A DNA stretch of 62,202 bases from Gnetum montanum. Lineage: Eukaryota; Streptophyta; Gnetopsida; Gnetales; Gnetaceae. Below, in pieces: positions 45,466 to 58,198 of this stretch. Made by a program: the position numbers and the translations under genes. Every line of letters starts with the position of its first letter. The stretch's first letter is position 1. Where the stretch lies: the NCBI GenBank assembly GCA_015680685.1, contig MNCI01000867.1, positions 47,059 through 109,260 on the forward strand, written 5' to 3'. The notes beneath the pieces were generated by a model that worked only from the letters and a program-made list of their open reading frames with translations, did not search any database and was not told the DNA's origin.

Positions 45466-46507
45466 TTTGTAGGACACACTACAACTGTCTTGGTGCCTTT
45501 ATCCCATCTATGATGGGCTGACCATTGCCATGGTTCCTGAATGAATATTTTTACCATGGCATATGTCTCAGAACACCCCTTAGAATAGAACATGTGACTT
45601 GTGGATCACAAGCCACAGGCTCTAAGAAAGTGTGCAATGCTTCATTGACATGCGATCCACTACAACAAACCCTTAAAAATTCACTATAATTTTTTCCTTT
45701 TCAACTCTATGAATAAGGACTAGACTCACACTAGCAACTAAAAAATGCTTAACTAATCATAACAGTGGATTGATTATATCACCTTTTATCTTTCTCAAAT
45801 GCTACAATATTTCAAAGATATGCATAGCCAAAGATAGTGGCCATCAGTTCCACTCATTTAATAAGCTTGAGATTAGCAAACAATTATGTGACTCACTACT
45901 TTAGGTTTATTTTACAAGCAATAGCAATGGAAGTGGTTTGGTGCAATCATGCCCTTCCACTATATTTTTATAAAACAAGATTATTGATTAAATAAAGGCT
46001 TCATTCAATGGCTAGTGATCAAAAAATATATAGGCTTCATCAACTATGTCTATACAATGTAGGGTTGTATTGCCACATTGAAGGTCACTTAACTTGATAA
46101 TCCAACCATCATCCAGATGATAGTTGGGCTTTTTCAAAGTTGTACACTATGCAAAGAAAGTTTCGCTCATAATCATTTGGGGACTCCACCTCAATATACC
46201 CCTACATAAGTGATAGGGGATTGTACATTAGGTGGATACATACTTATGAATGACATTTACTTCATTGAAGACCTTTAGGCATCATGCAACTCAACCTCTT
46301 TGGATCCAATGGCTCAAGGTATTAACCCAAGTAAATTGATGTACAAGTAAAGTTCAATAGTGGTGTTCATCTCCACTTCCAAAGTAAGATGCATAAAAAG
46401 GAAGTAATGGAACCCATCAATTCAAGGTATTAGGTGTGTAAATGAGCTAAGTTGAGTTGAGCCAAGTCAAGGTTATCTCAACTCAAGCTTAGTTATAAAT
46501 AGTCTTA

Positions 46508-46770
46508 CTCAAACTTGGCTTAGCTCAAATCGAGCTTTTGAAGTTGGGCTCAAACTTGGCTTAGCTCAAATCGAGCTTTTGAAGTTGGGCTCAAACTTGG
46601 CTTAGCTCAAATCAAGCTTTTGAAGTTGGGCTCAAACTTGGCTTAGCTCAAATCGAGCTTTTGAAGTTGGGCTCAAACTTGGCTTAGCTCAAATCGAGCT
46701 TTTGAAGTTGAGCTCAAACATGGCTTAGCTCAAATCGAGCTTTTGAAGTTGGGCTCAAGCTTGGCTCATT
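46508..46770. repeat. 41-bp minisatellite, six full units
   Basis: Units start at 46508, 46549, 46590, 46631, 46672 and 46713, with a partial unit at 46754. Each reads CTCAAACTTGGCTTAGCTCA then AATCGAGCTTTTGAAGTTGG and G. The units are nearly identical. It lies inside the hAT-type element. Confidence 0.95.
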
Positions 46771-47291
46771 TAAAATTTATCCAGCTCAAGGTTGATTATA
46801 AATGAGATAAGCTTATGTAAGCTTGGGTCAACTTGCAAACTTTCTTAAATATTTTAAAATTAAAATTTTAATTCTAATATTTCTCATAGATAAGCTTGAT
46901 TACTTCATAGATATTAAACACTCCATGTGCTAATTAAGATTCACCATTTAAAATAATATAGAATAACTATTTAACATACTTCATTTAAGAAAAAATTACC
47001 TCAACTTAAGAAACTATTATTTTGAACTTGGCCATCCATTGATTAGTGTAAAGTCATCATAACTTATAGATGTGTTTTTGAAACAAGAACTAAATCTTTT
47101 ATTGCTACATTTGATGGATAATATAACAAATGTCTCTCCTGCTCCCTTCTATTGTTGTACAAGAATATGCTCAAGGATCTTGATCTCTTTTTTGCAACAT
47201 AATACATCAATATCAACCATTAAAGGAAGTAGTGATTGTTATTACAATATTATTGATGTAATTTTTTTACCTTCAATGTTTAACCTTTAAC

Positions 47292-47310
47292 TATATATAT
47301 ATATATATAT
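47292..47310. repeat. (TA)n microsatellite
   Basis: About nine to ten TA units lie inside the hAT-type element, with a second short TATATATA at 47329-47336. Confidence 0.9.
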
Positions 47311-47808
47311 GGATGTATTTATGTACCTATATATATGAACTGACCTGAGATTTAGCCCATGCCAAGCCCTTTATAATCCAAGCTTGAATCATTAACCATT
47401 TCAGCTCAGCTAGTCTTGGCTTATTTAACACTATAGTTGAACCCAAGCCAATTCTAGGCAAGTTGACACAAGCTGGGTTACAAGCTAGCACAGTTTGTTG
47501 ATTGACCTACAAGGTATGGGGATGAATATATTATTTACTGTGTTCCTAAAAAAATGTGACATCCTTCATGCAAGGCACACCAAACAAATGCATCATACCA
47601 CCTAATTACCAATTGTAAGATTAGGTGAACCTGTTTATCCTAGGTCTCAATGGGCTTTTAACCATAATTCATGTGGGTTCATTTTATAGAAAGCAAAAAT
47701 AAACATAAATTCTTGTAAATAAATGGGGTTGGTATAATGAAGCAAAAAAGAATAAAAAATTAATCACTTGCATAAAAAAAATCTAACTATACTATGATTT
47801 ATAACGCT

Positions 47809-49245
47809 TGTATTTAGTATTGGAAGAGTGTGCTCTAAAGGAATATTCTATAGTATAATTATAAACAAATTAAGCTATGCAACAACTCTATTCCCAAATA
47901 GTTTTTAAATATTCCAAACCGAAAACATAGACAATTGACAGTTGTCATAGCCAACTTTTCTTACAATATGTCACAATATTCAAATAAGAGTTTAAGTTCC
48001 TACAAAAAGTGGAAAGTGTAGTTGCTTGGCCTTTTAAGTGAGTTGGTTTCATATTTGAAAAAAAAAATTATGAGACCCATGTTTTGCTGCTATGCCAAAT
48101 GAAGGCAGTGAGTTGTCTCCACATCATTTGGCATGACTGAAAAATAAAATAAAATGAAACCTGAAACAAAAAAAAAAACGTAGCTCATCTCAAAGAGCAG
48201 GAAGCGACCAATGGTTTCCACTGCTCTAACGCAGCCTAGTTTTTTTTTATTTTAAAACTCTGTGACCAAGCAAACTTAAGACATAAATACCAACATGAAT
48301 CAGACATGGGAAAACTGGTTTTCAAGAGTGTAACATTAACATCATCACCCTAACCTTTTCCCAATAAAATAGATTTTCAAGAGCACAACAACAGGATTTA
48401 CTTATAAAGATACAGGCATTTTAAATTGTATGGAGGCAGGGTCACTACAGCCTGGAATGAGAAAAGCATAAAATAAATGGGGATATTTCAACTGAGAATA
48501 TGAGCCTGAAACAAATTAGGATAAACAAATGAGCATGTATTTAGTATTGGAAGAATGTGTTCTAAAGGAATATTCTACAATGTAATTATAAACAAATTAA
48601 GATATGCAATAACTCTACTCCCAAATAATTTTAAATATTCCAGATGGAAGACATAGACAATTGATAGTTGTCATGGCCAAATTTTCTCACAATGCATCAC
48701 AATATTCAAAGAAGAGTTTGAGTTCCTACAAAAGTCGAAACTGTAGTTGCTTGGTCTTTTAAGTGAGTTAGTTTCATATGCAAAAAAAAAAAAACTATTA
48801 TAAGACCCATGTTCTGCTGCTATGCCAAATGAAGGCAGTGAGTTGTCTCCACCTCATTTGGCATAACTGAAAAAAAGTTTAATAAAAGAGAGAGAGAGAG
48901 AAACATAACTTGTCTCAAAGAGAAGGAGGTGACCAATGGTTTCCACTGCTATAAGGCAGTCTAGTATTTTTACTTTTAAAACTCTATGACCAAGAAAACT
49001 TAAGACATAAATAACAGCATGATTAGGACATGGAAAAATTGGTTTCCAAGAGTGCAACATTATCACTTGTCCCAACAAAATGGGACTTCAAGAGTACAAC
49101 AACAGGATTTACTTCTAAAGGTACAAGCATTATGAATTGTATGAAGGCAGGTTCTCTACAGTCTGGAATGAGATAAGCATAAATAAATGGGGATATTTCA
49201 ACTGAGAAAATGAGCCTGAAACAAATTGGGATAAACTATGGCATT
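47809..49245. repeat. ~0.72-kb direct tandem duplication
   Basis: Copy 1 is about 47809-48535 and copy 2 about 48536-49245, abutting without a spacer. Both begin TGTATTTAGTATTGGAAGA, contain TGCTGCTATGCCAAATGAAG and GACCAATGGTTTCCACTGCT, and end near GCCTGAAACAAATT(A/G)GG. There are scattered substitutions and indels, including different A/AG runs, so the duplication is not recent. It is non-coding and lies in ARP7 intron 2. Confidence 0.9.
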
Positions 49246-49864
49246 AGCTAAAAAATAATCAAACCAAAAAAAGTGAAAAGAAATTGAAACTACTGCCCAT
49301 AATTTTTGGTTGAAATGTTAATTAGTTTTCTTGCTACTCTGTTCATAGAATAGTCAATGTTAAAAAACAGAAGCAACACCATATGCTGGAGTCTAAAGAA
49401 GACACCAAAGGTCACAACCTCTTCATGATCTGTTTTAGAGTTTACCAAATTATTATTTGCAGGTTCATTGCACTATTGTCATGTTTTGCATTATTTTAAA
49501 AATGTTTTTTTTTCCTAATAATTAGAGGCAAAATTTTTCCCAAAAGTAACTATTTTATGACTAAGTGAATATACAAGTAATCAATATAAGGCATGCCCTT
49601 TCCAGATAAAGCAGCCACATCACTAAGCCATCCCAAAATGTGGAAAGCCATGCCCTTCTTTTAGTTTCTTCTGTTTAATCCATTCATAAACAAGAGAGGA
49701 ATATATTTCACAAGTTAATCCCTTACAACGTACGACAAACTGGATTGAAACAAATACTTCTTTACAAATGATGTACAAAGAACCTGTTAACAAATAGAAA
49801 AACCAACAATTACTTGGGTATTATGATTTGAATTTTTAACTCAAGCTTTAAAAAAAATCATTAC

Positions 49865-50080
49865 CTTGGGAGTCAGGAGGGGATCTGCAAAAAGAACTTG
49901 GCCTTCATTTCCAGATTCCCAACCAAGTCCAGTGTAAAACACATAATGTAACAAATCTTCCATGGCATCCCAATGCTTGATAACACCTCTTACAACAGGG
50001 TAAACAGTAACATCTTGCAATGTAGTCTTATCTACTGATTGCTCACCATGCACAGTCCCTTGCATTTTGGTTGAAATTGT
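49865..50080 (-). CDS. ARP7: ARP7 exon 2 (residues 27-98)
   Basis: This exon has 72 codons, phase 0 at both ends. The acceptor is TGTAG|ACAATT at 50082-50081 and the donor CCCAAG|GTAATG. The product holds the ARP7-diagnostic stretch HWDAMEDLLHYVFYTGLGWE, followed by NEGQVLFADPLLTPK. This corresponds to actin subdomain 2 and its return. The first residues (TISTKMQGTVHGEQS) are the variable segment of the family and replace VIPSQMK-type sequence in Arabidopsis ARP7. There are no stops or frameshifts. Confidence 0.95.
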
Positions 50081-53000
50081 CTACACGAGAATATTCTCTT
50101 GTAAGCTAATAAGTTCAAACTAAATATAGCCTCATTGAACTTGTCCAGGAAACTAAGAGTACATTCATCATTATCTTATAACAGAAGTAACAGACAAAAA
50201 TGTACACTATGTGATCAAGAAGCAGCTTTTATTTATAAATGAAGAAAAAATATAAAAATTATGTTTCCTAAATTTCAGGCAAGAGAAATGACAGTGGCAC
50301 AAGTTTCTTCCCTTGATATATCTAGACATAGCCAAAAGCTGCAGACATATGCCCCATGAACTAGAGTATAAAGCTTTATGTCTGGAACATAATTCTAACA
50401 TGTCTTTGTTTAGTAATTTGTAAATAAGTGGCAAAAAAAGCCAATGAACTGACATATGAACAGAAATACAAATTTTGGCAATCTCTTTTTGAGTTTAACC
50501 TCAGAGAGCAACTTTGGCAGTCTAGATGTCTGCTTCAAAGTGTCATGAACAGTACTACAAATATGAATGTCCAATGCATAGTCTAGCAAACTTAGTGTAA
50601 CACACTGAAAATAGGTTGTGTACAGGCTGCATATAGCCTGCATGCATACGAACAATGGCTCACTTTAGGATACTTCATGATACTCCATTGGGTTAACTAT
50701 GGGCAGTTTACATATTATTTATGGCATGTCCTTTCCATATCATCCATATTAATGAGAACTATGAGTGCAAGGAAAGGCAGAGAGTTCATGAAAAAACAAG
50801 GATTCAACAATCCAATAATGTTCCAAGATAAAAGAATAAGTTTTAGATTCAAAGAATATCAAAAAAAATTGGACAACCATTGTTCTCAAATAATGGAGGA
50901 ATTATTCATCTACTTTGTTTCACTCTTACAGTCTCCCAAAATAGGCTTCAAACAAGCCATCAGGTAGCATTCCCCCTGCACAATTATTTGGTGTTGCATG
51001 CCCACAATCATTATTTGATTTTTGGGAAACGATAATTTATCCTAGAATTTCTTAACCAAGTGCTGCCACTATTGCTGTTGAAAAATCTTTTGTTGCTGCT
51101 CCTGTTTTCTCACTCCTCTCTACTACAGGTGCCACAAAGTTCCTTCCTATTATTATTTTCCATACTCAATTTATCTATTCCTTGTTTTTCCTGCTCCTTC
51201 CTACAACTGACTCTTCTTTTTGAAACTCCTTAGTAATTGCTGATTTTTTTCAGTTTGAATATGTTAAGATCTCAAGTTCAATTCCTTATCCTGTTTTTTC
51301 TTTTCTTTTTTAATCTGACTTTAATCAGGTTCAGATTCAATTTGTTTGTCCTTTTTTAAAAGCTGAATTTCACCGGACCTTGGATTCAATTATTTCTCCC
51401 CATGTTTTTTTCCAGACAAAAAATATTTCTCTGTTCTATACCAGCAGGATTATTCAGCCATGGCTCATATTCCAACATGATTTTTCATCAGGAATGAAAG
51501 TCATAGTGGTAAGGAAAAAAGATTCAGCCATTAAGACATAGAAAACCCAAGTCCAAAGATTCAAAACCAAGATAAAACCCTATATTCTTCAGGTGAATCT
51601 GTAATGCAAACCTCTATTCTAAGTCCACTGCCTACAGTTGCATAGTATTATGACCCTTAAAAATGTTCATAACCTGATTTTTCTGCATCCATAAAGAAGG
51701 GGGATTGGTTTCTAGAATTATTTTCGAGTTTGATCATAAAGTTAAGTGTTTTTTTTTTATATGTTATAACAACACTAGGACAAAACAAGCAATCAACTAT
51801 AAAAATTCAGATTCCTCTAACTCCATTTCATACCACTCTTTAATCAAATAAGCAAATGATATCTATTCATATCCTTTGTATGTTCAAGTTAAACTCTTAA
51901 GTCCGGACAGAAAAGTTAGCCATGTATAATATCTTAATATTCACACAAGATGCAAGATATATAAGAATGCATTTGCAAACAATCCAAAGTAACCTTTTAT
52001 TAAGGAAATCATGGGCTATATCAAGCTAAAAGCACTCACACGATCAAACACAATATTTAATAAGATAAATTCAACCAGAACTCATACACAAGAACCAGGG
52101 AATGAGTTATTACAATTGCTTCAATGAAGCTAAGTTGGTAGAAGAAAGAATAAGTTATTTGTTTTTTTCTTATAATTAGTTGTTTTTATTGTAGTTGGTA
52201 TATCTTTAAATTTCTTTTCCTTTTCCCTGCAACTAACCATTTTTTCTAAAACTAAATATTACCCACTACATCTCAACTAACCATTAACTATAATACTATT
52301 TATTCTCTCTACTATAATACTATTTATTCTCTCTACCCCATGAAAAAGCAATTAACTAATGATGAATTTAGTATAATTCAAAAAACCTTACAAAGAAAAA
52401 AGACACGAGCTATGGATGATACAAAGAAGAAAGAATTGCTAAGGGCAATGAAATCATAAGATGATCCACTGGAATATGAAGCCATCCGAATCCCTAAATG
52501 ATCCAATTGGAGATTGATACCACAACCTCCATTCAAGCATTGATCCCAAAATATAGTCATGAGCGGCAAAATAGAAACAGCTGACAATCAAAGTAAGTCC
52601 ACATTGGGATGTGTTGTTGTCGATGAGCCTGGTGGGGTTACTTTTGCATGATGAAGTAATCTTACATATTCTTGAAGTTACTTAGTATGGTCTGAACATT
52701 ATGATTTTGCACATACATTCAAGAAAATTAAATAAAGTTACAATTCCTTAGAAGGTTCTAGTAAGCAAGAGTTGGCATTGAATTGTGAGCATATTTAACT
52801 AACATGTTACGCTCTCCTGCTGCATTTCGAATTCACCATGCTAAATAAAAGAAATCGTAATAAAAAAAATTAGACACATTTACGAGACTAACTGCTTATG
52901 CTCTTCGAGCTTCACAGAAAAGGCTCCGTAATTATTAACACAATATAATGTCCTGAATAAATACAGGAGAAATTACAGCAAGAATAAACGTTAAATAACC

Positions 53001-53094
53001 TATTCCCTAGGCTGAAATTCGCTGTGTTTGAAAAACATGGTTATCCAATGCATTATGAAATGCAAGCGGGAGATTGAACAAAAAACACACGTAC
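50081..53094. other. ARP7 intron 1
   Basis: This 3.0-kb intron has GT at 53094-53093 and AG at 50082-50081. It is AT-rich with T-rich stretches (51290-51420) and a 24-bp tandem duplication at 52287-52334 (ACTATAATACTATTTATTCT plus CTCT). No transposon was recognised. Confidence 0.6.
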
Positions 53095-53172
53095 TATGGA
53101 AGGGTCTTGGTCGGGAATAGCGAATCCTGCCTTGAGAAGGCTTGACCCTGCATCTATTACCACTACATCCAT
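53095..53172 (-). CDS. ARP7: ARP7 exon 1 (residues 1-26)
   Basis: The ATG at 53172-53170 sits in a good plant context (GAGGCATGG) and opens MDVVVIDAGSSLLKAGFA, the first actin-fold nucleotide-binding loop (D-x-G-S). The exon continues through IPDQDPSI, as ARP7 does. The donor is ATA|GTACGT, phase 0. Upstream of the ATG on the minus strand is a short GCA-repeat leader (about five GCA units, 53183-53200), consistent with a 5' UTR. I saw no clear TATA box further upstream. The start is chosen because the family begins at this position and no upstream in-frame ATG extends the homology. Confidence 0.93.
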
Positions 53173-56100
53173 GCCTCTTTTTGCTGCTGCTGCTGCTGCC
53201 ACCGCTCTTTCTCTGCTATGTTAGTGCTGTCATTTCCGTCTCAATCACTGAGTTTCTGGACAGGTACCTATCGTTAATACATGCGAAAGTTCAGTTTGGT
53301 ATTTCTCAAGCTCGCTACACTGGTTCCTGCTTTCAGTAATTGGAATTTACACCATCATTTCTGTTGCCATTTTCCAGCTCTCCTTCGCGCTTGGGGTATC
53401 TGAAAATATTGTCTGCAGAGAAAATCAATACGCCAGTAACAATGCAGGCATCTGTGGATTTACTCTCCTTCAGCACCCACTAACGTGGTTGCTTGCTTGC
53501 TTTGAATTCATATGTGCGGAGGCGCAGTAATTTAAATAAACATAATTTCAAATTTGACGATTAAAATGTGTTAATGTATTTGTCCATGTTTTCGGCTTAT
53601 CCGTACCTGTGTATCCATGCTTGCATGCTTGAGCTCTGTTTGGGGTTCGGCCATCATCACGACCTAACGCACATGAGCATAGAAGTTTGTACTTGATGTA
53701 TTTTTAAAACATTTTGCAGGTAAGTTTTGATTTTTTAAAATAGTTTGTTTATCGAATAATATACTGATATAACTTTAAGGTTACAACAGAATGAATGTAG
53801 CAGTGCTTGTCCCATACGAAGCTAAGCGTGCACCTGTAAAGTGTCAATAAGTTGGTCTATGGTTGATGTTTGGGTGCCATGGTGTGAATTTGGACATAAT
53901 TGGAATATCGTACACATCATTTAGAAATAAATAATAATTAGAGAATGAGACTTGTCTTTATAAGAAACTCTTTAGTAAGAAGTGAAAATCTCCAAGGGTA
54001 CTTTTGAATAAGGATAAAACCAAATCCTTTTCCTACTTTAAAGTGAAGGCTTTTCAAGATTGGTTGTAAAGATGAAAACATGAAAAAGCACCACCCAAAC
54101 AGTTGGGCTTTTTCTTTAAACTCTCCCTTTGATGATTAGATGTGCACATTAAAACCATTTGGGTGTTAGATCCCAAAACAATTTGATTATAGGTACATGA
54201 CCAATGATAGGTGACTCTATATGTTCGCTCATTGTCTTATTGCACAAGAGGTTGCCACTTCAAATAACATTTGAGGCATCATTGTATTCCTTTATACCCC
54301 TTCTAAACTATCATATTGGCTATATGTCCTGGGGTGTACTTATAGTCATTTTTATGATTCTTATATGTCTTTGGGTGTACTTATATGTCTTAAGGCTATT
54401 TTTTAAGTTGTGTTCAAGTTTCTTATTTAACCATGATACATGCACATACATTGTTGGTCTTTGTAGACAAGGATCATGGTCTTGGACTAGCTATCACACA
54501 AAGAGTATGGTATCCAGCATGATTTTCTATATGATGATCATAGGTTTGATATGATATGTCATTTACACTATGGTGGATGATAGATGTCAAGCATGGATGT
54601 TTCATATGATGTATTTGAGCGAATTTTTGGTTTGATTCTTGGAAATGCAATAGAATTTTGATTGGACTTAATGATTATAAGTTATGGACATATGAATTAT
54701 CAGAAGTTTTAAGTTTTTGTATGTTGTAGGCATGATATCCCTAGGATCCTTTTTGTATATTTAAATAACCCATTGTTTTCATTTAAAATGTTGAAAATGA
54801 TGTAATATGATTAACTAACAAAAAAGTAATGAATCAAATTCAAAGTAGTTGTGGGATTTGGACCTTAACCCAATAAATATCTTAGTCCCATTAGCCATTT
54901 TGAGTGAAAAACTTTGGTAGATAATCAAGTGGAGGAAGCCATTAGTAGCCACCAAAGTAGGGCACATATAGGTTCTACCATGTCTACATAGTGACAAATC
55001 ATTTTCCTTGATTCTCCCTCACTTGTGTTTTCATTTCTATTTCTCCTAATCCACTTTCACACATGCAAAGGTTTGGACAAAGAGTTTTGTTATTCATCAA
55101 GAGTTTTAAACCAAAGGTTTCATCGATTATTACAAAGGTGGAAAATTAGCATAAGCTTTCCTTAGATTGATTTCATTTTACAAGTTCAAATTATTCCAAG
55201 TCTCTACAGTCCATTTTATTATGTTGATGACATTTATTTTAAAAATTTGCATCATACATGTGATCTATTGTTACGATTTATTTATTGCATGTGAATCCAA
55301 CAATACTTCTTGAACTATATTTTAATATGTATCCTCTACTGAAGGCTTTGGAGATTTTTCTAGTCCAATAAAGATGAAGGACTCTTAATGATTAGTTTTC
55401 CATATATCTGCTTTCTTAATGTTGTGTGTATACATCACTTGTATTTATATATCGGTTTCTAAAGTTTTGATTATGATTTTGTATTTCTTGTTGTCATGTC
55501 TATCACTTTTTACATACATATGCAATGTGCAAGAAATTTTGTGTCACTTATAGTGTGGTTATAGTGTCTGTAATGCTTAGTCTAAATGTTGCGACATGTA
55601 TTACCATAAATTGCAATGAAATATAGTGACTACGTAAGTCATGATAATTGTAGTGATGTGTACATAAGTTGTAACCAACATTACAACTTGTAGAAAAAGT
55701 CACAACAAATGTAGCAACCTACTAATTGAGTTGTAAGATATCCAAAGTGATAATTTGGATAACATTTAGGGGACTTAAAGAAGACAATAAATGTCTAAAG
55801 GGACAAAGGTTTGTTACAACTCATGCTAAGTGTGTCAATGTGTAGAAGAATAGACTCTTCTAGTAAAAACTAGTTGATCATAATGTTAGTGAAGAATGAT
55901 GGCTAGCTTAATGTATGAATTCTCCTACCACCAACATCACATGATTATTTATTATTTTGTGATAATTGTTTATGATTGTTAATCAATGTTATGTGTTAAT
56001 AATTCCATACCAGAAGTTTGATTCCATGAGGTAACACTAAGTTATAAATTTATTTTTTTAAAAAAATTCCATAAAAGAAATTCTAAAATTGATTTGATAG

Positions 56101-58198
56101 ATTCAAGGGATCTTAATAAATGTAAGTAAAAAAAAATAGTTCAATTTTAGAAAATAGATAGAATGATTATGTTAATGAAATGTTGTATGGATTGATAGTA
56201 TAATATTTAACCAAGCTATCATCAAGCAAGTGGTAGGTTGATTTCTAGAGAACTTAACACATCTCTAGTAGGTAAGTAACTCCAAAAGTTCAAAGGTTTG
56301 CAATGGTCAAAACATGTGACACCAGGTTAATCAACATAACATTAATAAATTCATGGAAGCACAAGGATTTGTAGTGATTTAGGTCTCCAACAATAAGACT
56401 AGAAATTTACCATGGTACGGATCTTTAAACAAGTATGCATGCACGCTAACTATAACATATGTAACACCAACTGTAGGGTGCTAGACCTCTAATTGTTATG
56501 TTGGTTAGTGATGCTAGAATGAATGAGGTAATTAATGCTTAGATGCATTGATGAATCAAGGATTTATAATGGTTTGAATCTCTACTAGTGTATGGGCTTG
56601 AAGATTATATTATTGTAGTTGTTTATTTTGGTACAATACATGAGTACAATTATGTGTTGTGGTGTTATGTTTGGTCTTGTAAGTTGATATGTACTATGCA
56701 TGATTTCTACCCTTTTGTGATGGGCTCCAACTCCATGGTTCTATCTCCAAGTCAATTAAGAATTGCTTATGATCTATTTGGTACTCAATCATGGTAAGTT
56801 AACTCATTTTCTTTACAAGCGAAGCTAGAGAGATGATAATCATAGAGATTAGAGCTACGATAGATTGTAGTGTTAATAAATGAATTTTCTTTTTGGTTAT
56901 GGAGCTCATATTTCTTTTGGTGATATAAGATGTAGTGGGTTTATTTGTTTTGAATTAAGGCCATTATTATTTTCTTCATTGCCTATTTATTTCCTTTTAA
57001 ACAAGTACCTTATGGATGCAATTTTTTAACTAATGGAAACCTCTTGATTATGTTATCTATCTTAGCAATGCACTATATTTTCTTAATATTTATGATTTCA
57101 AAATTTCTTTATATTATGCAATTTTAATCTTGATGAAACAAAACTAGTTTGTATTAAAGTATTTAATTGATTTTAATCTTCAAGCAAGACATTTGATCAA
57201 AATTTTATAAATTGAATTTAAAAGAGAAATAGGATGTTAATTATTAATTTAGAAGAGGTCACCTTCCTTAAGAATAAGTTTGACTCCTTTATTTAGCTCA
57301 TGACCTATAATAGCCATTCATAGGAGGCAGGAGCTAACATCCGAAGCCCCCCGGAAAGAAAGTTAGTTGAAAGAAGAAAATGCATAAGTGGCTTTCTTTC
57401 TACAACAATCAAACTAGCATTAACCTATCAAATTAAAATGAAATTAATAGTGCCTAGGTCTAGCACTTAAACAGGTTAATCAATATTAATTTTAAGAATT
57501 AAGAGATAATTTTAAAAAGAAATAAGCATAGTAAAATATTTATATAAGATTCATCAAATTAAACAAATCAAAAAAAATTTATTCAACCTAAAAAGAAATA
57601 TCTAATTAGGATCATTTACACATTTGCAAACCAAAGAAATGACCACAAATGTAGATAAATTAATAATATCAGATTTGTTCAATCACATAATAATATTTTA
57701 TAATTTCTAGCAACACACAAAACAAGATCATTTAAATTTAACTCTTGTAACCATTTTACCATTAATCATTTAATCAAAAAATTCATATGTTCAACAACAG
57801 AGAATAGATAGATCACAACCATAAATTAACATTCTAGGTTTTCCCCCACTTCATCAACTTATAGAAAGATCTCAAAATCAAACTTGAGAAGGTATAGGAA
57901 AAAAAAGTATAATTCAAGATTCAAATCCAAGATTTATGCATTCAAAGGGGGAGGGTTCATCAACCAGATTCCAAAAAAAACCCAAGAATTCAACAATTTT
58001 AAAACATTCACAATTATCCATGGGCCCAAGGATACTCTCACTTTCTACTAGCAATACCAATCCTCATATTAGGGATCCTTGGCCACTATTGGCAATCTTT
58101 TGCCAAAAATGCCCCAAATCGTTATGGGTGTTTTTGAATCATTATAGAAATAATTCTCATCCAAGTCATTTAGGTGTGAGAGTGCAGAGGATAGGTGG
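53173..58198. other. ARP7 upstream and intergenic sequence
   Basis: This is AT-rich sequence between the ARP7 start and the inverted Athila-like LTR. Just upstream of the ATG lies a (CTG)n/(CAG)n tract at 53183-53200. A SINE-like copy is at 54197-54330. I saw no other gene; the short open frames are unconvincing. The proximal few hundred bases should contain the ARP7 promoter, but no TATA box or clear element could be picked out. Confidence 0.5.
54197..54330 (+). mobile_element. SINE-like element, copy 2
   Basis: It aligns with 41890-42030: CATGACCAATGATAGGTGAC, then GCTCATTG, CACTTCAAATAACATTTGAG and CATCATTGTATTC, ending CATATTGGCTATATGTCC. Its A- and B-box positions are more decayed than in copy 1. 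Confidence 0.55.

Larger units (their letters stand above)
46431..47509. mobile_element. Non-autonomous hAT-type DNA transposon, 1079 bp
   Basis: It is flanked by the 8-bp duplication CAAGGTAT (46423-46430 and 47510-47517). The ends are TAGGTGTGTAAATGAGC and, reversed, TAGGTCAATCAACAAAC: short imperfect terminal repeats of the plant hAT kind (TAGGGGTGTAAACGAGC-like). The left arm of the inverted repeat holds the unfilled site (CAAGGTATAGGG on the reverse strand of 43009-43020). No transposase is encoded. The left part contains a 41-bp minisatellite. Confidence 0.85.
45660..47715 (-). repeat. ~1-kb repeat, right arm of the inverted pair, split by a hAT element
   Basis: This is the reverse-complement partner of 42815-43850. 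The alignable sequence is 45660-46430 plus 47518-47715; the intervening 1079 bp is a later hAT-type insertion. It lies mostly in ARP7 intron 2, with exon 3 between the two arms. Confidence 0.8.
8447..53172 (-). other. ARP7: ARP7-type actin-related protein gene (six exons, 3' end outside window)
   Basis: This is the host gene. It encodes a nuclear actin-like protein; in plants ARP7 is a subunit of SWI/SNF-type chromatin-remodelling complexes (family knowledge). Six minus-strand exons join in phase to 312 codons without a stop. The order follows plant ARP7: N-terminal phosphate loop, a WDAMEDLL block, a second phosphate loop DVGHGK, a GGMDLT block, LCGGT, then RFQKEA. Every intron has GT/AG ends. 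Plant ARP7 is about 360 residues, so roughly 50 C-terminal residues are missing. I searched both the intron-6 sequence and the rest of the window for them and found no candidate. Introns run from 3.0 to 23.7 kb and are packed with transposons. The open coding frame and clean splice sites suggest a functional gene. Family assignment was from remembered ARP7 sequence, not a search. Confidence 0.93.

Noticed and set aside
46508-46770. Possible CRISPR-like array
   Set aside because: Units abut with no spacers and lie in a plant transposon; it is a minisatellite.
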